From NCBI RefSeq assembly GCF_902859705.1, contig NZ_CADIJO010000002.1, forward strand, positions 124,001 to 188,000: a stretch of DNA of 64,000 nt. The letters run 5' to 3'. Each line of letters opens with the position of its first letter. The first letter of the stretch is position 1. Positions 1 through 8,264 of this stretch are shown in pieces. The notes beneath the pieces were generated by a model. It saw nothing but the letters and a program-made list of their open reading frames with translations, was not told the DNA's origin and ran no database searches. The DNA comes from Achromobacter deleyi. Its GTDB lineage: Bacteria; Pseudomonadota; Gammaproteobacteria; Burkholderiales; Burkholderiaceae_B. The position numbers were made by a program, and so were the translations under genes.

Positions 1-656
1 TTGCCGCAGATCCAGTAGCCGCCATCGGCGTCCACGGCTGCGCCGTCGGGCCGGCCGGCGGGCAGCTTCGGGATGAACACGCGGCGGTTGCTCGGCACGC
101 CGGCGTCGGTGTCGTAGTCGTAGGCCCAGACCACCTGCCGCGCCGGATGCGAATCGGACAGGTACAGGGTGCGGCCGTCGGGGCTGAAGGCCAGGCCGTT
201 GGGCACGATCAGGTCCGCAACCACGGCTTGCAGCGCGTCGCCGCCGTCATGCCGGTACAGGCGCCCGGCGTGGCTGGCCAGGCTCATGTCCATGACCATG
301 GTGCCGGCCCAGAAGCGGCCCTGGCGGTCGCAGCGCCCATCGTTGAAGCGCATGCCGGGCGCCCCATGGCGTACGCGCGCCAGCGGCTGCGGCAGGCAGG
401 GCTGCGCCGCGATCAGTGGGCCGCAGGCGTACAGGCCGTCTTCCATGGCCAGCAGCCAGCCGTCGCCGCGCGGCGCGATGCAGCCGGCCATCTGCGGTAG
501 TGCCCAGTGGTCGATGGCGCCGCTGTCCGGCGTCCAGCGCCAGAGCGCGCGGCCAGGGATGTCGGTCCAATAGAAGGATTGGTCGGCGGCGCGCCAGACC
601 GGGCTTTCGCCCACGCCACAGAGCTGGGTGCCGATGCGTTCAACGGAAGTCGCCAT
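1..656 (-). CDS. SMP-30/gluconolactonase family lactonase (3' end cut by window edge)
   Basis: About 218 residues are visible from ATG 656, and the frame stays open to base 1, so the C-terminus lies outside the window. The reading is that of the SMP-30/LRE six-bladed propeller lactonases: GESPVW near residue 17 (metal-binding Glu), FNDG and DRQGRFWAGTM around residues 100-115, and VPNGLAFSPDGRTLYLSDS, which carries the Asn and Asp metal ligands. Family members hydrolyse sugar-acid lactones. The gene follows udh with a 14-bp gap, which suggests it opens the aldaro-lactone made by uronate dehydrogenase; this substrate is inferred from context. Translation starts right after udh, so the two are probably one transcript. 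Confidence 0.85.
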   Translation of the reverse strand, partial: MATSVERIGTQLCGVGESPVWRAADQSFYWTDIPGRALWRWTPDSGAIDHWALPQMAGCIAPRGDGWLLAMEDGLYACGPLIAAQPCLPQPLARVRHGAPGMRFNDGRCDRQGRFWAGTMVMDMSLASHAGRLYRHDGGDALQAVVADLIVPNGLAFSPDGRTLYLSDSHPARQVVWAYDYDTDAGVPSNRRVFIPKLPAGRPDGAAVDADGGYWICG

Positions 657-670
657 GGCGGGGGCGGGAC

Positions 671-1510
671 TCAGCGGGGCGGAAAAGGGAAGGGGCCGGC
701 TTTGACGAACGCGCCGCCCTGATAGCGGGCGGCGGGGTCGTCGGCGGGCAAGGGCGGTTGGGCTTCGACCTGGGCGCGGAAGGACTCGGACGAATCCTTG
801 GGCGCAAAACCCAGCGCAGCGGCACGGGCGTTGTCCCACCAGTTGTCGCGGTTGGCCGAGGCGCCGTAGGCGATCAGGTGGCCGACGCCCGGCGTGAAGA
901 GGGATCGCACCACCAGGTCGGTCAGGTCGTCGTAGCTGAGCCAGGTGACCATCATGCGCCGGTCCTTGGGCTCGGGAAACGACGAGCCGATGCGCAGGCA
1001 GACGGTCTCGATGCCGTAGCGGTCGTAGTAAAAGCGCGACAGGTTTTCGCCATAGGCCTTGCTCAGGCCATAGTAGCCGTCAGGGCGCAGCGGCACGTCG
1101 GCATCCAGCTGCGTACCCTGTTCGTAGAAGCCGATGACGTGGTTGGAGCTGGCGAACACCACGCGCCGCACGCCATGGACGCGGGCGGCTTCGTAGACGT
1201 GGTACACGCCCTGGATGTTGGCCGGCAGAATTTCTTCGAAAGAACGTTCCACGGAAACGCCGCCCAGGTGCACAATGGCGTCGACGCCGCGCACCAGTTC
1301 GGAAACGGCGGCGGCATCGGCCAGGTCGCAGGGGATGACTTCCTCGCCAGGGCCGGCAGGTGCCAGCGCCGCCACGTCGGATACCCGCAGCACATCGGCA
1401 TAGGCTTTCAAGCGTGGCCGCAGCACCTTGCCCAGGTTGCCGGCCGCGCCGGTCAATAGCAGGCGATGGCAACGCGGCGCAGCGGGCATGCGGTCGACAA
1501 CTTGGCTCAT
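671..1510 (-). CDS. udh: NAD-dependent uronate dehydrogenase
   Basis: A 279-residue short-chain-type dehydrogenase of the extended epimerase fold. It has the nucleotide-binding GxxGxxG motif (TGAAGNLG, residues 20-27), an early HLGG segment and the catalytic Tyr147-x3-Lys151 (YGLSK). Length and motifs match bacterial uronate dehydrogenases (EC 1.1.1.203), which oxidise D-galacturonate or D-glucuronate to the aldaro-lactone. The true start may be Met8, because known enzymes begin close to the Rossmann motif. It lies upstream of a lactonase gene on the same strand and is divergent from a GntR/FCD regulator, the usual layout of an oxidative uronate catabolic locus. Other sugar epimerase-like roles are less likely. 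Confidence 0.8.
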   Translation of the reverse strand: MSQVVDRMPAAPRCHRLLLTGAAGNLGKVLRPRLKAYADVLRVSDVAALAPAGPGEEVIPCDLADAAAVSELVRGVDAIVHLGGVSVERSFEEILPANIQGVYHVYEAARVHGVRRVVFASSNHVIGFYEQGTQLDADVPLRPDGYYGLSKAYGENLSRFYYDRYGIETVCLRIGSSFPEPKDRRMMVTWLSYDDLTDLVVRSLFTPGVGHLIAYGASANRDNWWDNARAAALGFAPKDSSESFRAQVEAQPPLPADDPAARYQGGAFVKAGPFPFPPR

Positions 1511-1553
1511 GGCGCAACACTCGGTGGATGGCGCAGTGGAGAGGACGTATCTG

Positions 1554-1567
1554 GTACGTTATCGTAC
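1554..1567. promoter_or_regulatory. Candidate operator, palindrome GTACG-N4-CGTAC
   Basis: The 14-bp sequence GTACGTTATCGTAC has perfect 5-bp arms around a 4-bp centre. It lies between the divergent udh and GntR genes, overlapping the candidate -35 of the regulator gene. That position fits an FCD-type GntR autoregulator controlling both directions. Binding is inferred only. Confidence 0.5.
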
Positions 1568-1586
1568 AACCTGTCCAAAGTATAAT
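1559..1586 (+). promoter_or_regulatory. Candidate sigma-70 promoter of the GntR gene
   Basis: A perfect -10 hexamer TATAAT lies at 1581-1586, with a poor -35 (TTATCG, 1559-1564) at 16-bp spacing. Transcription would start near 1593, giving a leader of about 45 nt before ATG 1640. The weak -35 overlaps the palindrome at 1554-1567. Confidence 0.45.
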
Positions 1587-1639
1587 AAGCACGAATTTTT
1601 GCAGTCAAGCTCCACGCAACCGCTTTCGGATAATCCCTG

Positions 1640-2368
1640 ATGAACGCTCCTGTCGATACCCCCGTTTTGCCGCAGCGTCGTCCCCGAAACCTGGCCCAGG
1701 GCCTGGTCGAGAGCATTTCCGAACGCATCCGCGGCGGCGACATCCGCCCGGGCGACAAGCTGCCCACGGAATCCGAGATCATGCGGCAGTTCGGCGTCAG
1801 CCGCACCGTCGTGCGCGAAGCCCTGTCGCGGCTGCAGGCCTCGGGCCTGGTCGAAACCCACCACGGCGTGGGCACCTATGCCCTGGAACCCAGCGGTGGC
1901 GGCGATTTCCGGGTGGACCCGGCCGACATCGCCACCGTGCGCGACGTGCTGGTGCTGCTGGAATTGCGCATCTGCCTCGAAAGCGAAGCCGCGGGCCTGG
2001 CCGCGATACGCCGCAGCGGCGCCCAGCTGGCCGACATGCGCCGCGCGCTGGACGCCTTCAAGAGCGCACTGGACAGCGGCGGCGACACCATCACCCCCGA
2101 CTTCCAGTTCCACCTGCTGGTGTCGCAAGCCACCGACAACCGCTATTTCGCCGACCTGATGTCGCACCTGGGCTCGGCCATCATTCCCCGCACCCGCATC
2201 AATTCGGCCAAATTCGCCCACGAAGACCGCCCCGCCTACCTGGCCCGCGTCAACCTGGAACATGAAGACATCTACAGCGCCATCGTCCGCCAGGACGCCG
2301 AAGGCGCCCGCGCCGCAATGCGCACCCACCTGAGCAACAGCCGCGAGCGTTTGCGCAAGGTGCAGTAA
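1640..2368 (+). CDS. GntR family transcriptional regulator (FadR/FCD subfamily)
   Basis: 242 residues. The N-terminal winged helix-turn-helix is typical GntR: IRPGDKLPTESEIMRQFGVSRTVVREAL around residues 35-62, followed by GLVETHHGVGTYAL. The C-terminal half is an FCD all-helical ligand domain with FQFHLLVSQATDN, where Asp and His usually bind metal, and a late HLSNSRERL. Such regulators commonly respond to sugar acids. It is transcribed away from udh and the lactonase, so it is the likely repressor of uronate catabolism. No strong Shine-Dalgarno sequence precedes ATG 1640. Confidence 0.88.
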   Translation: MNAPVDTPVLPQRRPRNLAQGLVESISERIRGGDIRPGDKLPTESEIMRQFGVSRTVVREALSRLQASGLVETHHGVGTYALEPSGGGDFRVDPADIATVRDVLVLLELRICLESEAAGLAAIRRSGAQLADMRRALDAFKSALDSGGDTITPDFQFHLLVSQATDNRYFADLMSHLGSAIIPRTRINSAKFAHEDRPAYLARVNLEHEDIYSAIVRQDAEGARAAMRTHLSNSRERLRKVQ

Positions 2369-2595
2369 CGACGACGGGCTGTCCTCCGCGGATACAGCGT
2401 TGGCTGAAATACGACGTCATACAACGTTTACCCAACCTCGCTAGAGATTCAACCGCCGCTCACCGCCGCCGTCCCCGCCAAACCGCGTTAATCTTGGCCG
2501 TTTTCATTCACCGGACGGCAAGGCATGGTTTGGCTCGGTCATCGTAGCGACGCATCAACGCAAGGGTTTGGCAGCCGCCAGGGGAGGGCCGCCGC

Positions 2596-4491
2596 ATGCG
2601 CCGCCTGACACTTCGGTTCATCCTGTCCGTCCTGGTCCTGCTGACCCTCAGCCGGCTGGGCCTGTCGCTGTGGATGTGGGACCGCGTCGAGGCCGCCGGC
2701 GGCCTGTGGCCCGTGCTGTTCGGCGGCCTGCGCATCGACGTCTGCCTGTTGTCCATGGTGATCGCGCTGCCCGCGGTGTTCTCGCCGTGGTTCGGCCACC
2801 GCGCCTGGGGCGCCCGCGTCACCGCCTGGTGGTTCCGCATCTGGTGGATGCTGTACGTGCTGCTGGAAGTCTCCACGCCGCAATTCATCGCCGAATACGA
2901 CACCCGGCCCAACCGCCTGTACTTCATCTACCTGCTCAACCCGAAAGAAGTCGGTTCGATGCTGTGGCAGGGCTACAAGGGCGTGCTGCTCGCCGCGGCC
3001 ATCGTGTTGATCCTGGCGGCCTGGCTGGCGGTCAAGCTGTTCCCGACACGCGTACGCGATCCGTTCATGGCGTGGTGGAAGCGGCCGGTGGCGACCCTGG
3101 TCATCCTGGCCCTGGTGGTGCTGGGCGCACGCGGCACGCTGGAGCACCGCCCCATCAACCCGGCCAAGGTGGCGTTCAGCTCGGATGCCATGGTCAATTC
3201 GCTGGCCCTGAACTCGCTGTACAGCGTGTTCGACGCCGCCTACCGCATGCGCGACGAGCGCTCGTCGGCCGCGATGTACCCCAAGATGCCGGTGGACGAA
3301 ATGAACGCCATCGTGCGCGAAAAAGCCGGCCTGTCCGGCCCGCCGCTGGACCCGCGCTACCCCAGCCTGCACGAACAGAAAGCCACTGTACGCCGCGACA
3401 AGCCGCTGAACGTGGTGATCATTCTGCAGGAAAGCCTGGGCGCCCAATACGTCGGCAGCCTGGGCGGCAAGGACCTGACGCCCAACATCGATCGCCTGGC
3501 CAAGGACGGCTGGATGTTCCACCGCGCCTACGCCACCGGCACGCGCTCGGTGCGCGGCATCGAAGCGGTGACGGCAGGCTTTCTGCCCAGCGTGGCCGAC
3601 GCCGTGGTCAAGCTGCCACGCTCGCAGACCGGCTTCTTCACGCTGGCGCAAGTGCTGGGCAAGCACGGCTACCACTCGCGTTTCGTCTACGGCGGCGAAT
3701 CCCATTTCGACAATATGCGGGCATTCTTCCTGGGCAACGGCTTCAACGAAGTCATCGACCGCCCGAAGTTCGTGAACCCGGTGTTCGAAGGCTCGTGGGG
3801 TGCTTCCGACGAAGACATGTTCAACCAGGTCGACCGCCTGCTGCGCGAAGACGGCGACAAGCCCGTCTTCACCCTGGCGTTCTCGGTGAGCAACCACTCG
3901 CCCTGGGAATACCCCGCCGGCCGCATCCAGCCAGTGGGCGACCCGGCCAGCGTGGACAACACGGTGCGCTACGCAGACTGGGCGCTGGGCCAATTCTTCG
4001 ACAAGGCCCGCCAGGCCCCATACTGGAACAACACGGTCTTCCTGGTGATCGCCGACCACGATTCGCGCGTCTACGGTTCGATCCCGGTCCCGGTCCGCCA
4101 CTTCCAGATCCCCGCGCTGATCCTGGGCGCCGGCATTACCCCCCGCCAGGACGACCGCATCGTGAGCCAGATCGACATGGCGCCGACGCTGCTGTCGCTG
4201 ATCGGCCTGGACAACGTGAACCCGATGCTGGGCGCAGATCTGACGCAACGAGATCCGAATCGGGCGCTGATGCAGTACGCAGACAATTTCGGCTATCTAC
4301 GCGGCGACAAGCTGCTGGTTCTGGAACCTTCGAAGGCGCCAAAAGAATATCGGTATGAGGCGGCGCCGGTGGGGCGTGATGAAATCTATGAGCCTGTTGA
4401 GCCTGTGGATGAGGGGCTTTCTAAGGAGGCTCTGGCGCATGGATTGTGGGGGAGTTGGGTTTATCGGGAAGAGAAGTATCGGTTGCCTTGA
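2596..4491 (+). CDS. LTA synthase-like phosphoglycerol transferase/sulfatase-fold membrane protein
   Basis: 631 residues with about five hydrophobic segments in the first 190 residues, then a periplasmic alkaline-phosphatase-fold domain. The signature sites of the LtaS/OpgB (MdoB) group are visible: metal-binding Glu in IILQESLG (about residue 280), nucleophile Thr in TGTRSVRGIEA (about 315) and IADHDSRVYG near 490. Family enzymes move phosphoglycerol from phosphatidylglycerol onto lipoteichoic acid or osmoregulated periplasmic glucans. In a Gram-negative cell the glucan role, or another envelope phosphotransfer, is more plausible. A strong GGGGAGGG lies 8 bp before ATG 2596. The gene stands alone, and repeat copy A begins 20 bp after its stop. 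Confidence 0.85.
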   Translation: MRRLTLRFILSVLVLLTLSRLGLSLWMWDRVEAAGGLWPVLFGGLRIDVCLLSMVIALPAVFSPWFGHRAWGARVTAWWFRIWWMLYVLLEVSTPQFIAEYDTRPNRLYFIYLLNPKEVGSMLWQGYKGVLLAAAIVLILAAWLAVKLFPTRVRDPFMAWWKRPVATLVILALVVLGARGTLEHRPINPAKVAFSSDAMVNSLALNSLYSVFDAAYRMRDERSSAAMYPKMPVDEMNAIVREKAGLSGPPLDPRYPSLHEQKATVRRDKPLNVVIILQESLGAQYVGSLGGKDLTPNIDRLAKDGWMFHRAYATGTRSVRGIEAVTAGFLPSVADAVVKLPRSQTGFFTLAQVLGKHGYHSRFVYGGESHFDNMRAFFLGNGFNEVIDRPKFVNPVFEGSWGASDEDMFNQVDRLLREDGDKPVFTLAFSVSNHSPWEYPAGRIQPVGDPASVDNTVRYADWALGQFFDKARQAPYWNNTVFLVIADHDSRVYGSIPVPVRHFQIPALILGAGITPRQDDRIVSQIDMAPTLLSLIGLDNVNPMLGADLTQRDPNRALMQYADNFGYLRGDKLLVLEPSKAPKEYRYEAAPVGRDEIYEPVEPVDEGLSKEALAHGLWGSWVYREEKYRLP

Positions 4492-4510
4492 GTTGGGTCT
4501 TTAGTCTGTT

Positions 4511-4685
4511 GGGTTCTTGAGCCGCGCTTGGCGGTGTCGGCGGGTGGAGGGCGGGGCTACGATTGCGGTCCGGAGCCTTCGCTCCGGACTGCCCCGTCCT
4601 CATCCTCGTACGCCTTCGGCTCCCTACGGATTCCGTCGGGCGCATCTACACGCCCCGCCCTCCACCCGCCGACACCGCCAAGCGC
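4511..4685 (+). repeat. Dispersed palindromic repeat, copy A
   Basis: The shared leader GGGTTCTTGAGCC (4511-4523) is followed by a perfect 34-bp inverted repeat, 4524-4557 against 4652-4685, around a 94-bp core. The core has an invariant hairpin at 4568-4589 (GTCCGGAGC, loop CTTC, GCTCCGGAC) and a second CGCC-TTC-GGC region near 4611-4622. Copies B, C and D share the core and the arm ends but not the arm middles. It begins just after the stop of the upstream gene, so the hairpin may also act as a terminator. Short open frames exist here, but the shared feature is the structure. Confidence 0.9.
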
Positions 4686-4712
4686 TCACGATTACGATTA
4701 GCCGCGGTTGCT

Positions 4713-4853
4713 GGGGCGGGTGGTGTGCTTGGCATATTTATCCCCGTCGGAGTGGGGTGGGCGGGGTGGGGCGTTGCCCGCTTCGTGCCGGCCGCGCGGG
4801 CGGCCTTACGAAGCTTACGCGGCGTCTTGCGGGCGCTGATGACGCTCTCGCGT
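4713..4853 (+). repeat. Tail module of repeat copy A
   Basis: Two blocks downstream of copy A recur in the same order after copy C. One ends in GGTGTGCTTGGC (4713-4733). The other spans 4785-4853 and contains GCCGGCCGCGCGGGCGGCC and a following ATGACGCT. The second block is itself GC-palindromic. Copy D lacks it; a partial match to the palindrome occurs in reverse orientation at about 5072-5093, beside copy B. Confidence 0.7.
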
Positions 4854-5162
4854 GTAGGTGAGGATGTTGTTTTCTAGCGGCGCGGATGCCGTGGAGTGTC
4901 ACGTCAGTGTGCAGCGCCTGATGGGCGGCGCGCGAGACAGTCAGCATGCGCAAGCAGGACCCCGCCGCGCCGCCCATCACCGCCCCACCCCCAACGTGAC
5001 GAGCCACTAGAAAACCAATCTCCAACAGCGCGAAGCGTCGTCGCAACACTTTCCAGCAACGCAATGCCAAACGTGGCCGCCCGCGCGGCCGCGGCTTGGC
5101 GACCCTGCAGATTCCATTCCCCGCACACAGGTCTAGCAGCGCAACGATTCGAGACGCGCGTA

Positions 5163-5322
5163 GCCCCTCGCGGCGGTGGCATGCGGGGCGGGCAACCTCG
5201 ATGCGCCCGAGGGAATCTGAAGGGAGCCGAAGGCGGACGAAGATGACGAAGGGGCAGTCCGGAGCGAAGGCTCCGGACCGCAATCGTGGGCGCCCGCCCC
5301 GCATGCCACCGCCGCGAGGGGC
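5163..5322 (-). repeat. Dispersed palindromic repeat, copy B (inverted)
   Basis: A perfect 31-bp inverted repeat (5163-5193 against 5292-5322) encloses a 98-bp core that reads on the minus strand. The same invariant hairpin lies at 5257-5278. The middle of the arms differs from copies A, C and D yet is fully self-complementary. The leader GGGTTCTTGAGCC seen in the other copies is missing. With copy A it fills nearly the whole 873-bp gap 4492-5364, the two lying tail to tail; apart from the tail modules nothing else was recognised there. Confidence 0.88.
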
Positions 5323-5364
5323 GACCTACGAAGCACAAACAAACGCCAGCACGATCCAAATACC

Positions 5365-6684
5365 CTAAACCCGAGCCGGCAACACAGTCCCAGACGCTTC
5401 ACCAAAGCCAATCCGAGGATACCCAGCCTTCACACACTCAGCCCGCATAATCACCTGATCCCCATCTTGCAGGAACGTCCGCTTCTCCCCCCAAGGCAGA
5501 TCAAATGCAGTCTTCCCGCCATTGCTCAGTTCCAGCAGCGAACCCGCTTCCGCCGCCTGCGGACCCGATAGCGTCCCCGTACCCAGCATGTCGCCCGGTT
5601 GCAGATTGCAGCCGTTGACCGTGTGGTGCGTGATCAGTTGGGCGATGTTCCAGTAGGCGTCGCGGAAATTGCTGCGCGAGAGTTTGGCCGGGGGCAGCTT
5701 TTCGGTGCGCGACTTTTCTGTCGTCAGCAGCACTTCCATCTGCACATCGTAGGCGCCCTTCGCGCGGTTTGCGTCCGAGGCCAGGTAGGGCATCGGTTGC
5801 GGTTCCGACGGGCCGCGGTTCCATTGTGTGCGGAACGGTTCCAGCGCTTCCATCGTCACGATCCACGGCGAGATCGTCGATGCGAAATTCTTCGACAGGA
5901 ACGGGCCTAGCGGTTGGTATTCCCAGGCCTGGATGTCGCGAGCCGACCAGTCGTTCAGGATGCACAGGCCGAACACGTGCGCGTCGGCGTCCGCCAGCGT
6001 GATGCGTTCGCCTTGCGCGTTGCCCGTGCCCACGAAAATGCCCAGTTCCAGTTCATAGTCCAGGCGCGCGCAGGGGCCGAACTGCGGGTTTTCGCCTTCG
6101 TTTGCCGGGCGCGTCTGGCCCACCGGGCGCGGGAACTTCTGGTCCACCCCGATGCTCGAGGCGCGGCCGTGGTAGCCGATCGGCACCCACTTGTAGTTCG
6201 GCAGCAGCGGATTGTCCGGGCGGAATTGCTTGCCCACCGCCGTTGCGTGGTGCACCGAAATATAGAAGTCCGTGTAGTCGCCGATGCGGGCAGGCGTCGT
6301 GTACTCGGCGTCTGCCTGCGCCACCAGCAGCGGTTCCACCACCGTGCGCAGCGCCGCGCCTTCGCGCAGCGCGCGTGACAGTGCCAGGCGCAGCGCGCTC
6401 CAGTGGGTGTGGCCCAGCGCCATCAGCGCGTTCAGGCCGTCGCCCTGGCAGGCGGCCAGCGCTTCGGAGGCGGCGCCTTCGAACGGTTGCTTGGCGGCCA
6501 GCGCCGCCAGGTCCACGATCTGGTCGCCGATCGCCACGCCGGGGCGGAAGCCCTCTTGCGAGCCCTTGCGGCGGAACGCGGCGTACGGCAGGTTCTGTAC
6601 CGGAAAATCGGACGTGCCCGTGTTCGCGCTGGCCACCCAGCTCTTGAGGGACGGGTCGTGGGTTTCGTTGATCGTCGTGGTCAT
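5365..6684 (-). CDS. fahA: Fumarylacetoacetase
   Basis: 439 residues, a normal length for the enzyme (EC 3.7.1.2) that splits fumarylacetoacetate into fumarate and acetoacetate, the last step of tyrosine/homogentisate breakdown. Calcium ligand Asp139 and catalytic His146 lie in YTDFYISVHHATAVG, Glu212/Glu214 in ELELGIFVG and Asp245 in NDWSARDIQAWE, spaced as in the mammalian enzyme. It lies downstream of hmgA on the same strand with a 116-bp gap holding a strong hairpin. The maleylacetoacetate isomerase normally needed between the two steps is not in this window. Confidence 0.97.
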   Translation of the reverse strand: MTTTINETHDPSLKSWVASANTGTSDFPVQNLPYAAFRRKGSQEGFRPGVAIGDQIVDLAALAAKQPFEGAASEALAACQGDGLNALMALGHTHWSALRLALSRALREGAALRTVVEPLLVAQADAEYTTPARIGDYTDFYISVHHATAVGKQFRPDNPLLPNYKWVPIGYHGRASSIGVDQKFPRPVGQTRPANEGENPQFGPCARLDYELELGIFVGTGNAQGERITLADADAHVFGLCILNDWSARDIQAWEYQPLGPFLSKNFASTISPWIVTMEALEPFRTQWNRGPSEPQPMPYLASDANRAKGAYDVQMEVLLTTEKSRTEKLPPAKLSRSNFRDAYWNIAQLITHHTVNGCNLQPGDMLGTGTLSGPQAAEAGSLLELSNGGKTAFDLPWGEKRTFLQDGDQVIMRAECVKAGYPRIGFGEASGTVLPARV

Positions 6685-6745
6685 GGAGTGTCTCGTTCAG
6701 TGTGTTTGTAAGGGGCCGGCAGGCGCCGGGAAAATCCAAAGCCAA

Positions 6746-6773
6746 ACGGCGATGCGCTTGCGCGCATCGCCGT
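6746..6773 (-). terminator. Perfect hairpin between hmgA and fahA
   Basis: Arms of 12 bp, 6746-6757 and 6762-6773, close on a 4-nt loop without mismatch. On the minus strand it is followed by a U-rich but interrupted stretch. It could attenuate or partly terminate the hmgA transcript ahead of fahA, or protect the mRNA end. Confidence 0.6.
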
Positions 6774-6800
6774 GGGCGGGCGTGAAATCGGTCTGTCCGG

Positions 6801-8099
6801 TCACGCCTTGCTGGGATCGAAGTGCTTCTTGATGTCCTGCCAGCACCGGTAATAGTCGCCCTGCAATTCTACCGACGCCAATGCCTGCGCGGTCGGGCGG
6901 ATCACGCGGCGCGTCTCGAACATGAACGCCATCGTGTCGCGGATGTAGTGCGCCGTGCTGGTGTCGGCGCGCGATGCCTTCTCGAACGTTTCCGCATCCG
7001 GGCCGTGGCCGCTCATGCAGTTGTGCAGGCTGGCGCCGCCGGGGGCGAAACCTTCGGCCTTGGCGTCGTACACGCCCTGGATCAGGCCCATGAATTCGCT
7101 GGCCACGTTGCGGTGGAACCAGGGCGGACGGAACGTGTTTTCCATCGCCAGGATGCGCGGCGGGAAGATCGCGAAATCCATGTTCGCCGTGCCCGGGGTG
7201 TCGGACGGCGCCGTCAGCACCGTGAAGATCGACGGGTCCGGATGGTCGAAGCTGATCGAGCCGATCGTGTTGAAGTGGCGCAGGTCGTACTTGTACGGCG
7301 CGTGCGTGCCGTGCCAGGCCACCACGTCCAGCGGTGAATGGCCGATGGCGGCGCGCCAGAAGCCGCCCGTGAACTTGGCGATCAGTTCGAAATCGCCTTC
7401 CACGTCTTCATACCAGGCCACCGGCGTCTTGAAATCGCGGGCATTGGCCAGGCAGTTCGAGCCGATCGGGCCCAGTTCCGGCAGGCGCAGCGCGGCGCCG
7501 AAGTTCTCCAGCATGTAGCCGCGCGCCGTGTCGTCCAGTAGTTGCACGGCAAAGCGCACGCCGCGCGGGATCACGGCGATTTCCAGCGGCTCCAGGTCGA
7601 TCAGGCCCAGCTCGGTGGCCAGGCGCAGGCGGCCTTGCTGCGGCACCAGCAGCAGCTCGCCGTCGGCGTTGTAGAAGTAGCGGCCCTTCATGCTGCGATT
7701 GGCCGCGTACAGGTGGATGCCGACGCCGCCCTGCTCGTCGGGGCCGCCGTTGCCGCCCCAGGTCTTCACGCCTTCCAGGAAATCGGTGGGGGCGGTGGGG
7801 ATGGGCAGCGGGCTCCAGCGCAGCTGGTTGGGCGTGACCGGGCCTTCGCCAAACGTGCTTTGCCAGCCCGCGGCGCCGCCGAACGGTTCAAACGGCTTGT
7901 GCTGGGCGCCGGGGTGGATGCGGTACAGCCACGAGCGGCGGTTCTCGCTGCGCGGCGCGGTGAAGGCGGTGCCGGACAGTTGCTCGGCGTACAGGCCGTA
8001 GGGGCATTGCTGGGGCGAATTGCGGCCCAGCGGCAGCGCGCCGGGCAGGGCTTCGGTGGCACAGTCGTTGCCGAAGCCGGTCTGGTATTGCAGTTCCAT
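6801..8099 (-). CDS. hmgA: Homogentisate 1,2-dioxygenase
   Basis: 432 residues from ATG 8099, which is preceded by a perfect AGGAGG six bases away; a longer open frame reaching to 8225 is not needed. The non-haem iron ligands are His329 and Glu335 ([14 protein letters not shown]) and His365 (MSGHGPD), matching His335, Glu341 and His371 of the human enzyme. It opens the homogentisate ring to maleylacetoacetate. fahA follows, and a LysR regulator is divergent, so expression is probably inducible. Confidence 0.97.
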   Translation of the reverse strand: MELQYQTGFGNDCATEALPGALPLGRNSPQQCPYGLYAEQLSGTAFTAPRSENRRSWLYRIHPGAQHKPFEPFGGAAGWQSTFGEGPVTPNQLRWSPLPIPTAPTDFLEGVKTWGGNGGPDEQGGVGIHLYAANRSMKGRYFYNADGELLLVPQQGRLRLATELGLIDLEPLEIAVIPRGVRFAVQLLDDTARGYMLENFGAALRLPELGPIGSNCLANARDFKTPVAWYEDVEGDFELIAKFTGGFWRAAIGHSPLDVVAWHGTHAPYKYDLRHFNTIGSISFDHPDPSIFTVLTAPSDTPGTANMDFAIFPPRILAMENTFRPPWFHRNVASEFMGLIQGVYDAKAEGFAPGGASLHNCMSGHGPDAETFEKASRADTSTAHYIRDTMAFMFETRRVIRPTAQALASVELQGDYYRCWQDIKKHFDPSKA

Positions 8100-8264
8100 G
8101 AAATCCTCCTGGGTGGCGCGCGGTGCGTGGCCGCGCGGTCTTGGTTCTGGGGCCTGGGGCAGCGCTTGCTCCAGGCCGATACGCCATTGTCGGAAAAAAC
8201 CCCCGCTGCGGCTACGGGAATGCAAAAATAGCGACTATAAATTTTGTGAATAGTAGGGGGCCAC

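Noticed and set aside
416-1459. A 347-residue plus-strand open frame
   Set aside because: It is antisense to udh and the lactonase gene, both of which show family motifs.
2539-4248. A 569-residue minus-strand open frame
   Set aside because: It is antisense to the LTA-synthase-like gene and starts in its middle.
4517-4861. Small basic protein gene within repeat copy A
   Set aside because: The matching parts in other copies fall in frames of different length and both strands; the DNA structure, not the peptide, is conserved.
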